Assembly (NCBI GenBank): GCA_002633005.1
Contig: NMRA01000155.1
Coordinates: forward strand, 745,643 to 809,642
Direction of reading: 5' to 3'
Origin: Phoronis australis
Taxonomy: Eukaryota > Phoronida > Phoronidae
DNA: 64,000 bases
The notes under the pieces are model-generated. The model made no database searches, had not been told where the DNA came from, and saw only the letters and a program-made list of their open reading frames with translations. Positions 11,001 through 23,900 of the stretch are shown here, piece after piece; position 1 is the first letter of the stretch; every line of letters starts with the position of its first letter. Made by a program: the position numbers and the translations under genes.

Positions 11001-14000
11001 GTCTGTTCATCGGTGACAGCGAGACCAATTTACTTTCTAAAAATAAAGTATTCGTTTTCTAAGAGGGCCTGTGGGCGATACATGTGCATGGCGCATGTTT
11101 GTTTAGAACTGGGACACTTTAATAGAAATGCCCGCCCCGCCTCCCAAAGTCTAAATTAGTACTGGTGACCTTTAATCGATTATACCGCTAACTATTGATT
11201 CAAAAGTATGCAGAATGGACAAAGAGTAAACAGGCAACACCTACTTTTTAAAAAAAATATAGATATAAAAGGGATAGCCGATAAACATGCGAAACACTTG
11301 AGAGTGATTTTTTTAGAAAACGCAGTATTTTGGACTTTAAGAAACTCACTCATGATTTCCTCTACAAAGTAATTACACCAATTGTGTAATATAACTCGCC
11401 AGTTGACTAATTGCCACACTACAGCTTGATGACGACAGCAACAAAAATTCAGCTGTCCGATAGATGTCAGTAGTGACGGAAATAGTAGAGCAGGAACCGA
11501 GTGCCCGATAAACTTATATAAACAACTCTGATTATGCTTCTAAAGTCGAACTTGGAAACTATTCACAATATAAGGCTCCAGTTAATGTAAAACAATTGAT
11601 ATGCCATTGATAAGAGAAACCATAATATAACTGAACCATAATTTATAAAAAATATTAGCAGTATTATACCCGCCGGGTGCTTTCTGTCAAAAACATGTTT
11701 TGGTATAAGCCACTTGCTTTTACAAAATTGGTGTTTATCTTGTTTCTTAGTCTGGATTAGAAATGTTTATGGGCTCGGAAAGAACAGACAGTTCGTTATT
11801 CCCTAATCATTCAAGCCAACTCAGTCAGGTCACGGCGCGACCTGAAATTTTATGAGCTTGGTCTGAATTTGAAGAAATAACGACTGAACTTCCAACGAGT
11901 TCCTTCGCATAGGCGGATTTAAGGGGGGGGGGGAAGCCCCCCCCTTGGCTGACGCAAGCAAAATGAAATAGCAGCAGCATGAAGCGTGAAGAACAAGAGA
12001 ACTCAGTAACTAGGACTGGTAGCGGATAGGGGGGGGGGCTCAGATCCCAGATCGCGGCAGAATCGTGTTCCCATTTTTTTCCACCGATAGATTTTCTGAA
12101 CATCCTCGGCCTCGCAACTTTCGGGCCCCCTGTGCTTTGCCCAATTCCCTGATGCAACATGAAGGCCCCCTCCCCCCTTATGGTTTCTGTCAGGAACTAC
12201 GTAAGTGTCGAGTTTACTCTTCAATACATGTACAGTACAACGTCAGTAGCTGATGCGGATTTAGAGGGGCGCCAAGGGGGCCATGTCCCCCCTAAAATTT
12301 TCCCAGATTCCATTTGGCAGTTCCGGAGTGCAACTGTGTGACGGACAAAATCTTGGCTAATACTCTGTCCTGCCCCCCCCCCCCAACTCAAAATCCTGGA
12401 TCCGCCCCCAAATAGTGACGCCGATGACTTTTTGAAAACAAAACTAGTATCTCAGCCATTTGACCAGTCAGGATTTAGTCTGCTGATGAAACATAGGGGA
12501 GTAACATTTTGGGCGATACGGGATTTGGAATGTACATGTAGAACCCAGCCTTGGCTTCATGTCTGTGCCCAATAACAGGTCACATTCTGACACTTCTAAA
12601 GCCTAGAAATCTTTTCTAACCCAAGTACGGAACAGCATGAGTCCGATTTTATTACATGAGGAAGTAACCTGATTCAAATGATGATATGATTTTCCGCCGT
12701 ATAGCATATAGTTTTTCGTCCACTGACATTTTACATTTCTTAACAATACTCGACCTCGGATGATTTCAAAGCTCCATGACCAGTGATGTAATGCAATATC
12801 GAAATTATTTCACCCAGTGAACAGGCATGCAAACTTAATAGTGACTTGAGACTTTTCCTTACATCCGGAGCCCCCAGGCTCACCTCGTTAACTTTTTTGG
12901 TTAATCTTCCATTGTTTTAGTGTAGTAAATGTATGCTTATGTTTTGTACTTTTAGCCGCCAGACCAGTCGGTGCATGGGCTCTCGATGAAACAAACGAAG
13001 TTTCTGACTTGTCAGGCAACTGCAACCACGGCGCCGCCTATGGGACGACGTACGACCTCGGACCAACGGGAGAAGCCAACGGAGCCACATGGTTCAGCGG
13101 CAACTCAAGTGCGTTCGTGGAAATTCCAAACAACGGAAAACTCGAAGTATGTCCTCGAGGCTTCTTTTGAAAACCATTTAAGTATCCATAAGGGTAAACA
13201 TGACCATCAGCATGTCATTGAAAGCTTCATCGCCAATCGCTATCATCCGAGCCCACATTGGTAAAGTAATGCTCTGTTTTGCTTACGTAACAGCCCAGGG
13301 ATGCTTTTGCTAGTAACATTCAGTCACGATTTGAGTGTTTTTCACAGAAACAGTATTATTTGTCCAATTTTGTTCAAAGGCTGATTTTGGGTTGGGGTAC
13401 GTCGTTTCACCACGGTGGGTGCGGGGTCGAATAAACGGGCATCCCCTTGCAGCAATCACGTTTTATGAAAGGCATGTGCAATGCAATGCAATGCAATGCA
13501 ATGCAATGCAATGCAATGCAATGCAAACTTTCGTGGTTGAATCAGTAATGTCATTCCAGTTGAAACAATGGCTTTATGCTGTTCTCAGGTGCGCAGTTTT
13601 ACCTTCATGACTTGGATAAAACAGGTATCTGAGGGAGACAGCGGCACTAGAGGACCTTACTTTGAGTACAACCGCAGCGCCAGCGCTAATACCACTATAA
13701 CACAGTACGGGACAAATATCTGGCGATATTATGATACAGGATTCTTTATCGAATTGTTCGATGAACAGGGTAGCGTCATTGGAGAAATGAAGTCTTCGCC
13801 GACTCCGTCCAAACCACTTCCGATGGATCGTTGGTTTTTGTTATCAGTGACTTATGACAGCAAGACAGGTAAACATAATAGCTGGCATGAAATAAAAGTG
13901 GTTTCAGCCGGGTGTTTTTGACATCGTGTTACAATGAGCAGTGGCAGCCTTTTTGTCACCTTGTTTGAATGTATAGATGAAGTACTGGGCAGTTCGTTAC

Positions 14001-17000
14001 ATTACACAAGAGTAATCACTACAAGCCTGCTCGAACCCGCAATGTTCACAAAATCTACCCGGTGCTCACTGTCAGAGTATGAAAGTATGGTCAATCATGA
14101 ATTGAGTGATTCAACAGAGTGGTGAAATTGCTTTGATTCTAACTATGCCAATTGAGCCATAGTAGAATTTGTAACAAGTTCTTGACACTAAATATTTCTC
14201 TGTTAAGTTACATAGTAAGTGGTATGTACATATTGCACTCAACATTTGTACATTATTGCATGTTTTTGAACTTAAAATTTTTTTTTGCTATTTAGAAAAT
14301 CATGCAATAGAATAAACAGCGTTACTGTCAATCGGACCAAAGCTCAGCCAATGAAAAGACTCGTAACAAAACCCATGCGCTTTCATTACCACATTCTAGA
14401 CCACACGTAGAGACCGGACGGTTCCGTCCTATCATGGTTCATGACTGATCATAAAAAGGTGATGTAAGTTACAACAAGGCCTGGTCCTAACATCAAGGGT
14501 GCAGATTGGTTCCATCATGGCTACCGTCTTTAACACTTAATTCCACGTTGATGATTGCTCGCGGTAACGGCCTTAAGCTCACTCCGTGTGTTAGTCTATT
14601 CAGGACGCTCCCGGGCGCTGGTTCCCGTCCTACGTGCCTAGCCAGCACGCAGGTATCACGCAGTCGCACGCGCTTTAGCATTGATTGGTGTAACCTTGGC
14701 AGTCATTGGTTAGCTTTTCAACAACGTGAAAAAATGGCGGACTATGAACGTTTTTTAGCCTCAAGTGGCGCAGCAAATATATTTCGTTTCTCCAGTAATT
14801 TTTAATAGCCCGGTGCGTGCTTGAGCCACATCTGGCCCATTTAACCGGTGTGTTATTCACACTGTATCAATACAGGACATTATCGTAAAGAAAAGTCATC
14901 GACAGTAAAAAATGCACTCCGAAAAGGTGCAATCACAATTTCTGGGATTCAGATTTCCTGAACACAAATTTTAAGCACCGATTTGTCTGTACAACGGACA
15001 ACATTTACACAAGCTCCATCAGTCATGTCAGTTTGTTTGCGTAAAGCGCTGCTTGTTGAGAATTCGACCAGCCAATCAGAAACGCAGGTGTAAAAAATTT
15101 CCTGAGGAAAATTACGGGATACCTGCGTGCTGGCTACCGACCACCTAGCGGCACACAGGAACCAGCGAAGTCAGGACGTCACCTGTGGACACGTCATGTG
15201 ACCTAATCAATATACATGTAGGTAAGAACAGACTTCATACCAAACCGGGATTCCAGCCCGGGACCTTCTCTGTGGTGTTTTTTAAAAGAAACGACACCTA
15301 TCAGGCTAGACAATTCACATGCATAGAACATCATGGATTGAACATAAAAACCTCTAAAAATATGTCATTGAATTTTTTACGCAAAAATGTATCATATTCA
15401 CTACACCATATCTTATATGTCAATTGTCATTTTGTGTTTGATTTTACTTAATTTCTGTTTTTGTTGACAAAGGAAGTTATTACATCCGAAAATTTCAAAT
15501 TTCAGTTGATCCATTCTTGTTGTTTTATTTACCTATTTATATTCTACATTTCATGAAACAATAGTATCCTTGGGAGGATCTGGATTGCCTTATTTAGTTT
15601 CAGATATATTTTCTACGTTAAATGAAGTACAAATGCAAATAGCACCGGTTATTTACATTTAACTTACTGTCATTTAACTAAATGGACAACTGTTCACAAA
15701 TTGAAAAGTTGCATTAAATTTACAAATGGTTCACAATACTAAGATATGAATTCAATGGTGTTTGAATTTGTACTTGGGAACACAATGATTTCCATGCAGC
15801 ACGTGTGTGCTGGTTGAAGTGAAGGATTTAACTAGAACATTAGCTAAGTGTTTTTTGCATTTTTGTTGTAAATAATTCCACTGAAAATGTTTGTTTTGAA
15901 TGACTTAGTAACAATCCATGTCGTTACCAAGACTAGTGGACGAACACCCAAAAGCGCTGCACTTAACTTACACAGTAGGTAAATTTCAAGATTTCCGCAC
16001 AAAGACTATATGCTCACTTATGACTTGGTACTTGAGTTAACGCACTACGTTGTCTGCTCAGTCATGAAACTGAAGACATCTTTTACCAAAAGCAGCGCGA
16101 AAACGAAACATCATGTACTTTTGTATGGAACCTCATTTCTCGTGATAGGTAATTTGTCCTTATACAACAATCGGAGTTTAATCATGGCAAAATCACTGAA
16201 AGAAACTCGAGACAAAGCGCATTATACAAAGTCGAACGTGCGGATCGGGAAAAGTTTCCGAGAGGACAAGCAAAGCAGAGTTTTCAAGGCTTCGATGTAC
16301 TGCGTTCAACTTTATGACACAACCCTTTCTGTTGACGAAATACTAGAACAAGCTAACTTCTGTAAGAAAGGTAACTATCAGATTAATAAATTAAAATTGC
16401 TTTGAACCTACAGATTAATAAATAAATACTGCCGGTTGTCAAAAAAACAGATCCTGCAGTGGTTAATGATCTTGATTTGTTCACAAGAACTTGGCTAGAG
16501 CTGACAACTCGGTCATTGCTATGAACCCGAGGGTCATTTTTGATTCATGTTTGTGGCAACGCTATTATTTATTGTTTTAATAAGCATGGGTGCACCCAGG
16601 GGGGCTCGAAGGAGCCCCCCCTAATTTGGCGAACTGGGCAAAAAGGTCACCCTCAATGAAACAAAAAGTCCGAGCAAACGAGACCAAAGTCCACAAAGCC
16701 CATAGAAATTCTTCACGGATGCACAATTCGTACAGTAGGCCTGAACCTAGTGACCCCGTTTTTTTTTTGTCCTCTTGATTTTCCTCAGTAAAAAGTCCGC
16801 GTACCGAGAAATTCGAGCTCCCCTATATTTTAGTCTGGGTGCACGCATGATAAGAAACTTCCACACACAGTCGAAAATTTTCAAATTGAACAATCTGTTG
16901 TTTAAAATACAACATAAAACTCATATGTTTTATAAATTAATTGATGACATAAACAACGCTCCTTGCAAGGTTTTTTGGGCAAATTCTGTGGAACTCTCTT

Positions 17001-17564
17001 CTGTTCTACAGTTTCACACAATCAAGCTATAGATGACAATCGTCTGACCGTCACTGGGTTTCTCAAAGAGGATTTCAATCTCTTCGAGTATTCACTGGGG
17101 ATTTTTTTGGAAAAATATAATTTTCCTACAACGACGCACGTGCTTATTTGTATATGTGGTAGCTACGTGCCCCTGCGCTCGTACTCTCATAGACCTACCT
17201 GTTGCTGACTATTACTGTTTGAATGATGCGTGTCGTTATTTTGACAGTTTCTCAATGCCAACCGAAACTGAAGCTGGAGAAGTTCAACTATCTCAGGAAA
17301 ATGAACTCATGTCTGAAAGAACGCCATTTGCGCAACAGGTACATCGCGAGTTCTCTTAGTCATTGTGCCATGTTATGCTCACAAGAGTCCTATCCACCGT
17401 GCCTCACGTTCAACTACGTGTCACCAGAGAGAGCGTGTGAAACCAGTATTATGCCTGCCAATCAACTGCAAGATCATGACTTTGAGACTAGGAATGCCTG
17501 TCGGGCATATCAACTCTGGGATGGTTCAGATACCTGCCACTCACATTATGTACAGTGTCCTTAA
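8086..17564 (+). CDS. Secreted LamG-like plus PAN/apple-like domain protein, five exons, 364 aa
   Basis: Hand splicing gives exons 8086-8170, 12956-13146, 13589-13868, 16149-16370 and 17248-17564. All have GT-AG borders, intron phases are 1, 0, 1, 1, and the total is 1,095 nt with a TAA stop. Exon 1 is a signal peptide (MTLFTLGWIFNVVLSVVLIL, then SCIPYWCK). Residues about 30-255 form a concanavalin A/LamG-like jelly roll: GAWALDE, DLSGNCNHG, FSGNSSAFVEIPNN, FTFMTWIK, DRWFLLSVTYDSKTG, and near the end YCVQLYDTTLSVDEI. This is the order seen in LamG-type domains. Exon 5 (residues about 262-345) is cysteine-rich: SHCAMLCSQ, PPCLTFNYV and ERACETS resemble a PAN/apple fold. The protein is probably an extracellular or surface carbohydrate- or protein-binding molecule; the ligand is unknown. 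The domain calls are firm for LamG and moderate for PAN. Introns carry two MITEs and an (ATGCA)n tract. Confidence 0.85.
9520..9800. mobile_element. MITE copy 1 (catgc.cgcaccca family)
   Basis: The left end reads catgcacgcacccacgggg and the right end ctcgaagcgcgcatg. Flanks gtaag (9515-9519) and gtaac (9801-9805) suggest a 5-bp target duplication. The interior matches the copy at 16585-16849 in the same orientation: a ccccccatttggcgaa segment, aagtccgag.aaacgaga, and attcgagc followed by ccctatatttta. It has no coding capacity. Confidence 0.7.
11896..12060. repeat. G/C-homopolymer repeat remnant with ggcggattta motif
   Basis: The sequence cgcataggcggatttaaggg is followed by a run of G, then a run of C. 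It resembles the ends of the cagtggcggatc family seen at 21820, 24153 and 63150. The far boundary is not clear. Confidence 0.4.
12250..12410. mobile_element. Short element with ggcggat-type inverted ends
   Basis: The left end reads gatgcggatttagaggggcg. The right end reads ctggatccgcccccaaat, roughly its reverse complement. The interior has runs of C. About 160 bp, no coding capacity; a probable MITE of the same superfamily as the 21820 element. Confidence 0.45.
13476..13527. repeat. (ATGCA)n microsatellite
   Basis: About ten consecutive copies of the pentamer atgca lie in intron 2 of the LamG-PAN gene, just upstream of its third exon. Confidence 0.95.
16585..16849. mobile_element. MITE copy 2, with perfect 5-bp target duplication
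   Basis: The left end reads catgggtgcacccagg and the right end ctgggtgcacgcatg, an inverted repeat of about 15 bp. Flanks are ATAAG at 16580-16584 and ATAAG at 16850-16854. It is the same family and orientation as 9520-9800, and it lies in intron 4 of the LamG-PAN gene. The match of ends, flanks and interior makes this a confident non-autonomous DNA transposon. Confidence 0.8.
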
Positions 17565-17608
17565 AGGCCGCATTTTGCAAACATGGACCGATTCCATTGG
17601 AATGTGAC

Positions 17609-17614
17609 AATAAA
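17609..17614 (+). promoter_or_regulatory. Polyadenylation signal of the LamG-PAN gene
   Basis: A canonical AATAAA lies 45 bases after the TAA stop codon at 17562-17564, supporting 17248-17564 as the terminal coding exon. Confidence 0.6.
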
Positions 17615-19277
17615 TGGGCGGGAGGTTTTGGGGTGACATTTTTCTTTTGGTGTTGGCGTTGCAATATATTTTTAAAAAGCCGTATTTTCTTTTAAACCAA
17701 TGCCGAATCAGCAATGCAATCAATGAAAATATTCTAGAGATGTGTACGTGTTTTTTTTAAATTTATACAATACGATGGTATGTGAAATAAAAGTCGTCAG
17801 ATCAATCCCACCCCAGAAAACGGTCTAAGCAGTGGTTGTATACTGAGCTTCTGATGGTCTACGTTGGTTATGCTAACGGGCGACTAGAATGAGGGAAGAT
17901 CAATAAATTCTTGAAATACTGTAGTTCAGGCTTGTTTAGTGAATGTCAAGTTGTCCGACGTGAAATAGAATCAACGATTAGAATTACTGAGCTAATTTCA
18001 AAACTTGCCTGTAAATATTTACTCTAGTATAGTACATTTAAACAAGACGGAGATTATTTACTGACAATTTATTGAACAACTTCCTTAACTATGGAAACAT
18101 GCATGTGTTAGTAAAAGAATATGTGTTATCTATCTGTACGCTTTCAGTTCAAATACACTTGTTACTTTTTAGTAAACATTAAAAACAGAGTGAATAAAGT
18201 GCTTGTCAAAAATTCAAATGAAAATGTGTTTCAATGAGGGAATAGTAGCAGCTAATTCCACGCCAAATTAAATACTTTACATGTATGCTGACCATTTCTT
18301 GGCTCAGTTATGCTGTCCATTAGCTCGATAAAGGAATTGCCAGCATTCCTAGATTTATACAAAAAAGCAATATTGACATTTCCAAATGCTACCACTATCG
18401 ATCGTTGTTACTTTTATGTCTCATACATTCGGATTAGCTGGGGCCACTTCCATAGACGGCAATTACCTGGAAATTTCTTATCAGAAACAATAAGGCCTTT
18501 CGATTATCGTTGCGACACGTTTGAGAGGCTTTTTACAATAAATACAATACGAAACAAAAATAGTCAGACAAGATATCGTTTCCCTGTCGTGCTCGTTAAT
18601 TCTAGGAACACCAAAATTCTAACTGCAGAATGGTTGAGTCATCTTATTAACGTTTTTGTTAATTTCCCGTAACTCACCTCACGAGCGAAGACTCCGCTGT
18701 CGATGAATTCTGTTTGCCAGCCGTCATGACGGTGAATTCTGGGTCATTCTGTTTGCCAGCCGTCACGATGGTGAATTCTGGGTCGTTTTGTTCGAATACG
18801 GTTGGCTTGAACTGTGGGTTTTAATTCATAACAATTTCCGTGCGTTTAATACTGATATGTTTTGATCCGCCGAGTTGAGAAACTAATCTGCAAACACCAT
18901 TATTGCATCGTGTTCGTACAAGTAGTTACTTAGAGAATATGGCCGACTGAAACATGTTTCGAGTTTTTACAGACTAACACACAGATAACAGAGACCACTG
19001 ACAGGAAATATGAAAAACAAAACATGAGATATAGACAAACCGATATGTAGGAAAAGTGCACTTTTTCTTGGGTTAGCATTTATAAATTTGATTTATTTCA
19101 AACATGATCTCGCCTGCAGCTCACATGTAGGTTTTTCCTCACACATCAGGTGGCGTTAGTTGGTTTGTTGGGGCGTGTTTTGGTTTTTTGGGACGCTTTT
19201 CCTTCCCCTGGATACAAAAATACGTACGACGTACATCATTGGCATCCGTGAGTGATTGCCACATATCACTGCTTGTC
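17615..19277. other. No gene seen; contains a 39-bp tandem pair
   Basis: The open frame at 18310-18672 has no recognisable domain, and I do not call it. A short tandem duplication at 18708-18786 is listed separately. Confidence 0.4.
18708..18786. repeat. 39-bp tandem duplication
   Basis: Two adjacent copies of a 39-40 bp unit beginning ttctgtttgccagccgtca and ending ggtgaattctgggtc differ at a few positions (tgacgg versus cgatgg). Confidence 0.85.
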
Positions 19278-20086
19278 TTAAAGAATTGTATGGCTGTGTA
19301 CATATAGACCTACGCGATTCTGCGCGTACGCGTAAGTGATGGAAGATATTGCCAAGCCCAAACTTCGATGAAGGACTCTCCCTTCAGATGGCGTGGATGT
19401 TTCAGGGTTGTGTCGGAAATGCGTTCGGTATTCATGGTAAGAATTACACCTTGCACCTTCTAAATAGCTCCAATACAAGTCCACAATAAACTTAGGCTCA
19501 CCGATCTGTTCATTAATTGGCAGATGACGAACTGTCCTCTTCACTGGGTGTCGAACTGGGCCTGTATTCACTTTCACTACTCAACATCGCTGCAGGGCTG
19601 CTTACAGGCTCTGGGCTGGAGACAACAGCACAGGGCGAATCACTGTTAGTTACCGTAATTGCACGCAATGTGGTACGTTTGGAGGCACGGGTGACAGTAG
19701 ACGAAGTGCCTCCAGTCACTGTATATAGTGGACACAGCTCGCGAGGCTTCTCGCTTCAAAAACGCACTTCTCGGGATTGGCAACGGGGCACTGCCGGGAA
19801 TCAATAGCGACGGTATGGTACCCTTCTTCAGGCGTTGTTTCGCAGGGACCTTCACAATTCAGCGTACATATCTCTGTCGTAATCTGCCGACAGAAAATGC
19901 TTGCCACACACTCGGTAACCCTCCACTAATTTGTACGTTGCGTGGACGGGTAGCGCTGCGTTCTTCACATGAACGAGCTAGCCAAGTACGGCGAAGTGTG
20001 TCAACCTTCGGAAAGCGACGCAAGGTACCCAAAGCGCGTGTGAGACGATAATGAGTACATCTCGGCACGCAGCAACAGCGTGGCAT
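19278..20086 (-). pseudogene. Broken THAP-domain gene (transposon-derived type)
   Basis: On the minus strand, starting at ATG 20086, the frame reads MPRCCCVPRCTHY, then LRRFPKVDTLRRTWL: the N-terminal half of a C2CH THAP DNA-binding domain. The second half (RVCGKHFLSADYDRD, with the C-x-x-H pair) is in another frame. The last part (LKKGTIPSLLIPGSA) is in a third frame, so at least two frameshifts interrupt the domain. A Ser/Thr-rich linker follows (19513-19719). Then comes NEQIGEPKFIVDLYWSYLEG, which resembles the EPKFIV segment of THAP-bearing transposase-like proteins common in marine invertebrates. I infer a dead copy of a THAP transposon or a gene derived from one. Introns could explain one frame change but no good splice pair is present. 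Confidence 0.65.
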
Positions 20087-20908
20087 GTTGACTGACTTGT
20101 AAACAAAAGCAAACAACTACCAAACATATCACAACCGAGGTAGAACAATGACTAACTCGACAGTTCTCACAGTCAGACTATAATGAAAGGAAATTGGCGC
20201 GAAACTCTTGCCTCCCAAAACGTCACTTCCGGAGTAGAGGATGAGAAATTAATGAAATTACAAAAAGCTGTAATTAAGTGAAAAATGTGTCTGGGATAAT
20301 CAACGAACCTTATTTTTGCTAAAAGTGACATGAAAAAAGGTTGCCTTCGCCTTTAATAACCCCTGCCGTGACTGGTACCAGGCGTGAAATCACTTTTGTT
20401 ATGCAATTCGCTAACGGGTACATTTATGAACAACAATATGAAAACTTAGGTAATTTTATTTGCTCTGCACACTTTAACACTCTTTTTATTTGTCGTAAAG
20501 CCCCTCATTTACTATTTGTACGCGACAGGCTTTCTATAAAGTTTCTGCGCCAAGTCTCGCAAAAACATTGCAAGTACAAAGTAGTCATGATTATGTGAAA
20601 TACCTCAGTTAAAAGCAATGGCTGATAACTATATTAGAACAAACTTCTGAAAATAGTGGTAACATTTTGTTAATAGAATTCGCGTTTCAAGTTGGCATGC
20701 ATCTAGTACTTGCTATTCGTCGACGATAAAAAATCGAAATATCCTTCACTCAAATTATAAGTCTTAATTCAAATAATCACAATTCTCTTGTTAAATCATT
20801 CTTACATTTCAAAAATTGAAAATGTTAAAACAATCATGAAGCTCTACCATATTTCTGTGTCTCGTATTACGTGTATTTGTAAAAAATAAGCGATGAAAGT
20901 TGGCTGGT

Positions 20909-23900
20909 CTAGAAGCACGCGCCATCTGTCGGTTCGGGCTTTGCCGTTTCCACGTGTTTCCAGAAGGTCGTCTCTTCACAGAAATTATTACTGTCACCGC
21001 AGTCCATCAGATGCTGACTCTCTGCTTCCACGTCTGCCGGTTCAGAAAAAGGCACTCGACACTCATCGAAACCTAAATAAAAGTTGTATACCTGATCTTT
21101 CATATAACGCTTAACCTGAAAAGGGCGCCTTAGTTATCCTTTCAGCTTTCCTACCTTAATGTATCTTTTCTTACCACGGGACCCCGTCTCTCTCTCAGAG
21201 GGGAAGTTTCGGTGCAGAGGCGGATTTAGGGGGGCCCAGGGCCCCCCCCCNGAGTGTAGGGAAATGTTGAGTTTATTAATTAACCCCGGTAATTAAAATT
21301 ATACGGATGAAAAAAGATTTAACTGTGTGCAGTTGGGGGGCGCTCAAATCCAATTTCAAGTGTCAAATTCGGAACACGGCGCATTCGTAACGGTATAGGC
21401 TCTCCCGCGATATCTCAGGCGACCGGCAGTGGCGCTGCGCACTACGACTCCTTTTCCGTCGTCTGCTCCACTGTACAATGAAGGAAATTTACTTCATTTT
21501 TTAAAGAAAATGGAACCTGAGTGAGGATGTAAAAACAGAAGCTGCTGGTAAGATGTGAATTTTAATTGAAGCCTTAGTCAATCACTCAGAAACTCGCAAT
21601 ACTCTCTTTGCCAAACCTTATCTTAAGACGATTTACAAAGCAATCCCGTCATTATTGCCAACACGAAAAACGGATTTGGTCTTTTGGGCATTTGAAGACT
21701 ATTTTAAATACGACAAATTTGTTAAGTTAGAATTGATGGAACAAAATATAAAACGTGTAATAAGCCTTACAAAAAGAAGTAGGTTTCGCGCGCAAACGCT
21801 GTGGACCATTAACAAGTAGCAGTGGCGGATCTACGTTTTCAGAAAGGGGGGGTTAGGATTCCTGCAAAGATCGAATCCTAGGCGCGTGGCGCCGCGCGGG
21901 GGAGGTTCCCCACTCCCGTGTAAGAACTTTTTTGATTTTGTAGTCAAATAGTGAAATTTCCATGCATCCTGGTAAGTGTCTGGCACTTAATATGTCTCTG
22001 GAGTTTTTCTTAGGATAATTAAAACCCTTCTCGATTTCGTCACATGAACTTGGCTCATAAGTTTCGTGAAACCATATTGTGCACATCTGGGTATGATTCA
22101 CGCCACCAGCAAATTTTTTTGTTGGAACATTCTGCTTACGCACATCTTTTTTAGCATACGAAAAGGTGTGGTGCGTATACAGGGGCTTAGACAACTTTCA
22201 AATATTCAAGAGCATAAGGAGCACCGACGGGGCGTAAAAACTTGAATATCAGATGATCGCGTAACCGCAAGTTGTTTAAGAACGAAGACCTGTACTGTTA
22301 GTCCGGACATAAACATGTGTTCTGTCTCGTTACGAGAAAAACTGGCGAACAATGGTGCTCTCAGCTCATAGTCTATTATTAAAAGCGACAATAAATAATT
22401 AAGTATCACTTTATTAAGCTGATTCACGTTGACAACAATTGAAAAACGTCAAATGTTTCAGGAAACAAATCATCCGAAAACAGTTTCACGAAACCAAAAC
22501 ATCCTGTGCACAGTGATGAAAAGATACATGTATACTGGACTAGTTTTTCAGAGGAACCAGATGTACACTGAGAGTACACAAAAAGGCTGACCTGGACCGT
22601 CACGAGACCAAGAATACACCTCTGGTTATTATCCCTATAAAAATAGTCGATCTGTCGCGGAACCAAACAGTACTGGCTGAGATAGTTTTACAACGCACAC
22701 TTTGGTAAAAGATCACACGACTAGTTCACCGAGGGACCAGAAGTACACTGAAACTCAACATCTACACAAGTCAAGCTGGCCTGGTCCGTTGCGAGACCTA
22801 AAGTGTACTATGGAAAAAATTTTGAATTTGAAAACTTCTCTCTAGACACTTTTTAATCCCCAGTGGTTACTCATACGTTAGTCCTATCCTTCTGTTGTCT
22901 AGACTGCAGAGGAATCTGTATATCGGATCCAATGATTTGCTCGTCTTGGAACCATTCTACCCAGATATCTTCGATGTTTGTTCCCAACGCTTGCACTTCG
23001 ACAACTGCTGTGTCAATGAGCTTGTAAGCCTCTACAATGTCAGCATCTCGTTTCGCAGCTCAATTGGCACTAAGGCCCTTCGGGTTGCCAAGTCCATTCA
23101 AACTGAGACTTATGCGCAACTAAATTTGATCCGTTCATCATGGACTGCTTCAAACCTTGACGACGTATCCCAGGACCTATTTGTATCTCTTGCAATTTTC
23201 GAATTAAACGTCCCAATATCTGAGCGCTTGAAACCCGAAGTACTAACATCAAATAAATGCCCATGGGTATGAGCGTTTCATCGGGGGGGTCTTTCTGCGA
23301 AAATTCACAGTGTAGAAGACGGCAGTGTGCTTATTGCAGGTACAAAAACGGTAGGTGTTGAGGTCGGAACAAGGGCTCCTTAGGAGGCCTATAGAACATC
23401 GCACGAGTCCTGCAAGACTTTGTTGTGAAAGAACAGCCTCCCAGCAATTTCTGGTACTGTACACAGTTTGCGAATGCGGTCAGTTTCAATGCGAGTCCCC
23501 CCTTGGTCCTTCCTTGTTTAGACATAACTTGTTAGAGTGTATCTTCAAACGGACTCGCGACCAGACCACGGCGCACGCCACAATAGCAATTTTTCGGAAA
23601 AAGATTTTTTTTCAAAAATATTACATGTACATGTACACTGTATGATATTGCGCAAGACAACTTTACTATACATCAGTTACAAACGTGTGGAGTGTAATAG
23701 AATGACACGGCATGGCAGATGAGTTAAAAACGTTGCACGTCAATTCGCCTGAATATCAGGGTTGCGGCACCACAGCATTTCCCCTAATCAAATCAAAACA
23801 TATCTTAAAGAAGCTAGTTACCTAAAGAAATCAGTTATAGAGCTGCTCTTTCAGCGGTGGATCCATCTAAAATGCTTGGCTACTTAAGAAATGTCGACGG

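Larger units (their letters stand above)
8171..12955. other. First intron of the LamG-PAN gene; no further gene seen
   Basis: The intron holds a MITE at 9520-9800, G/C-homopolymer-rich repeat remnants at about 11900-12060 and a short element with ggcggat-type ends at about 12250-12410. The open frames at 8547-9089 have no recognisable content. Confidence 0.5.
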
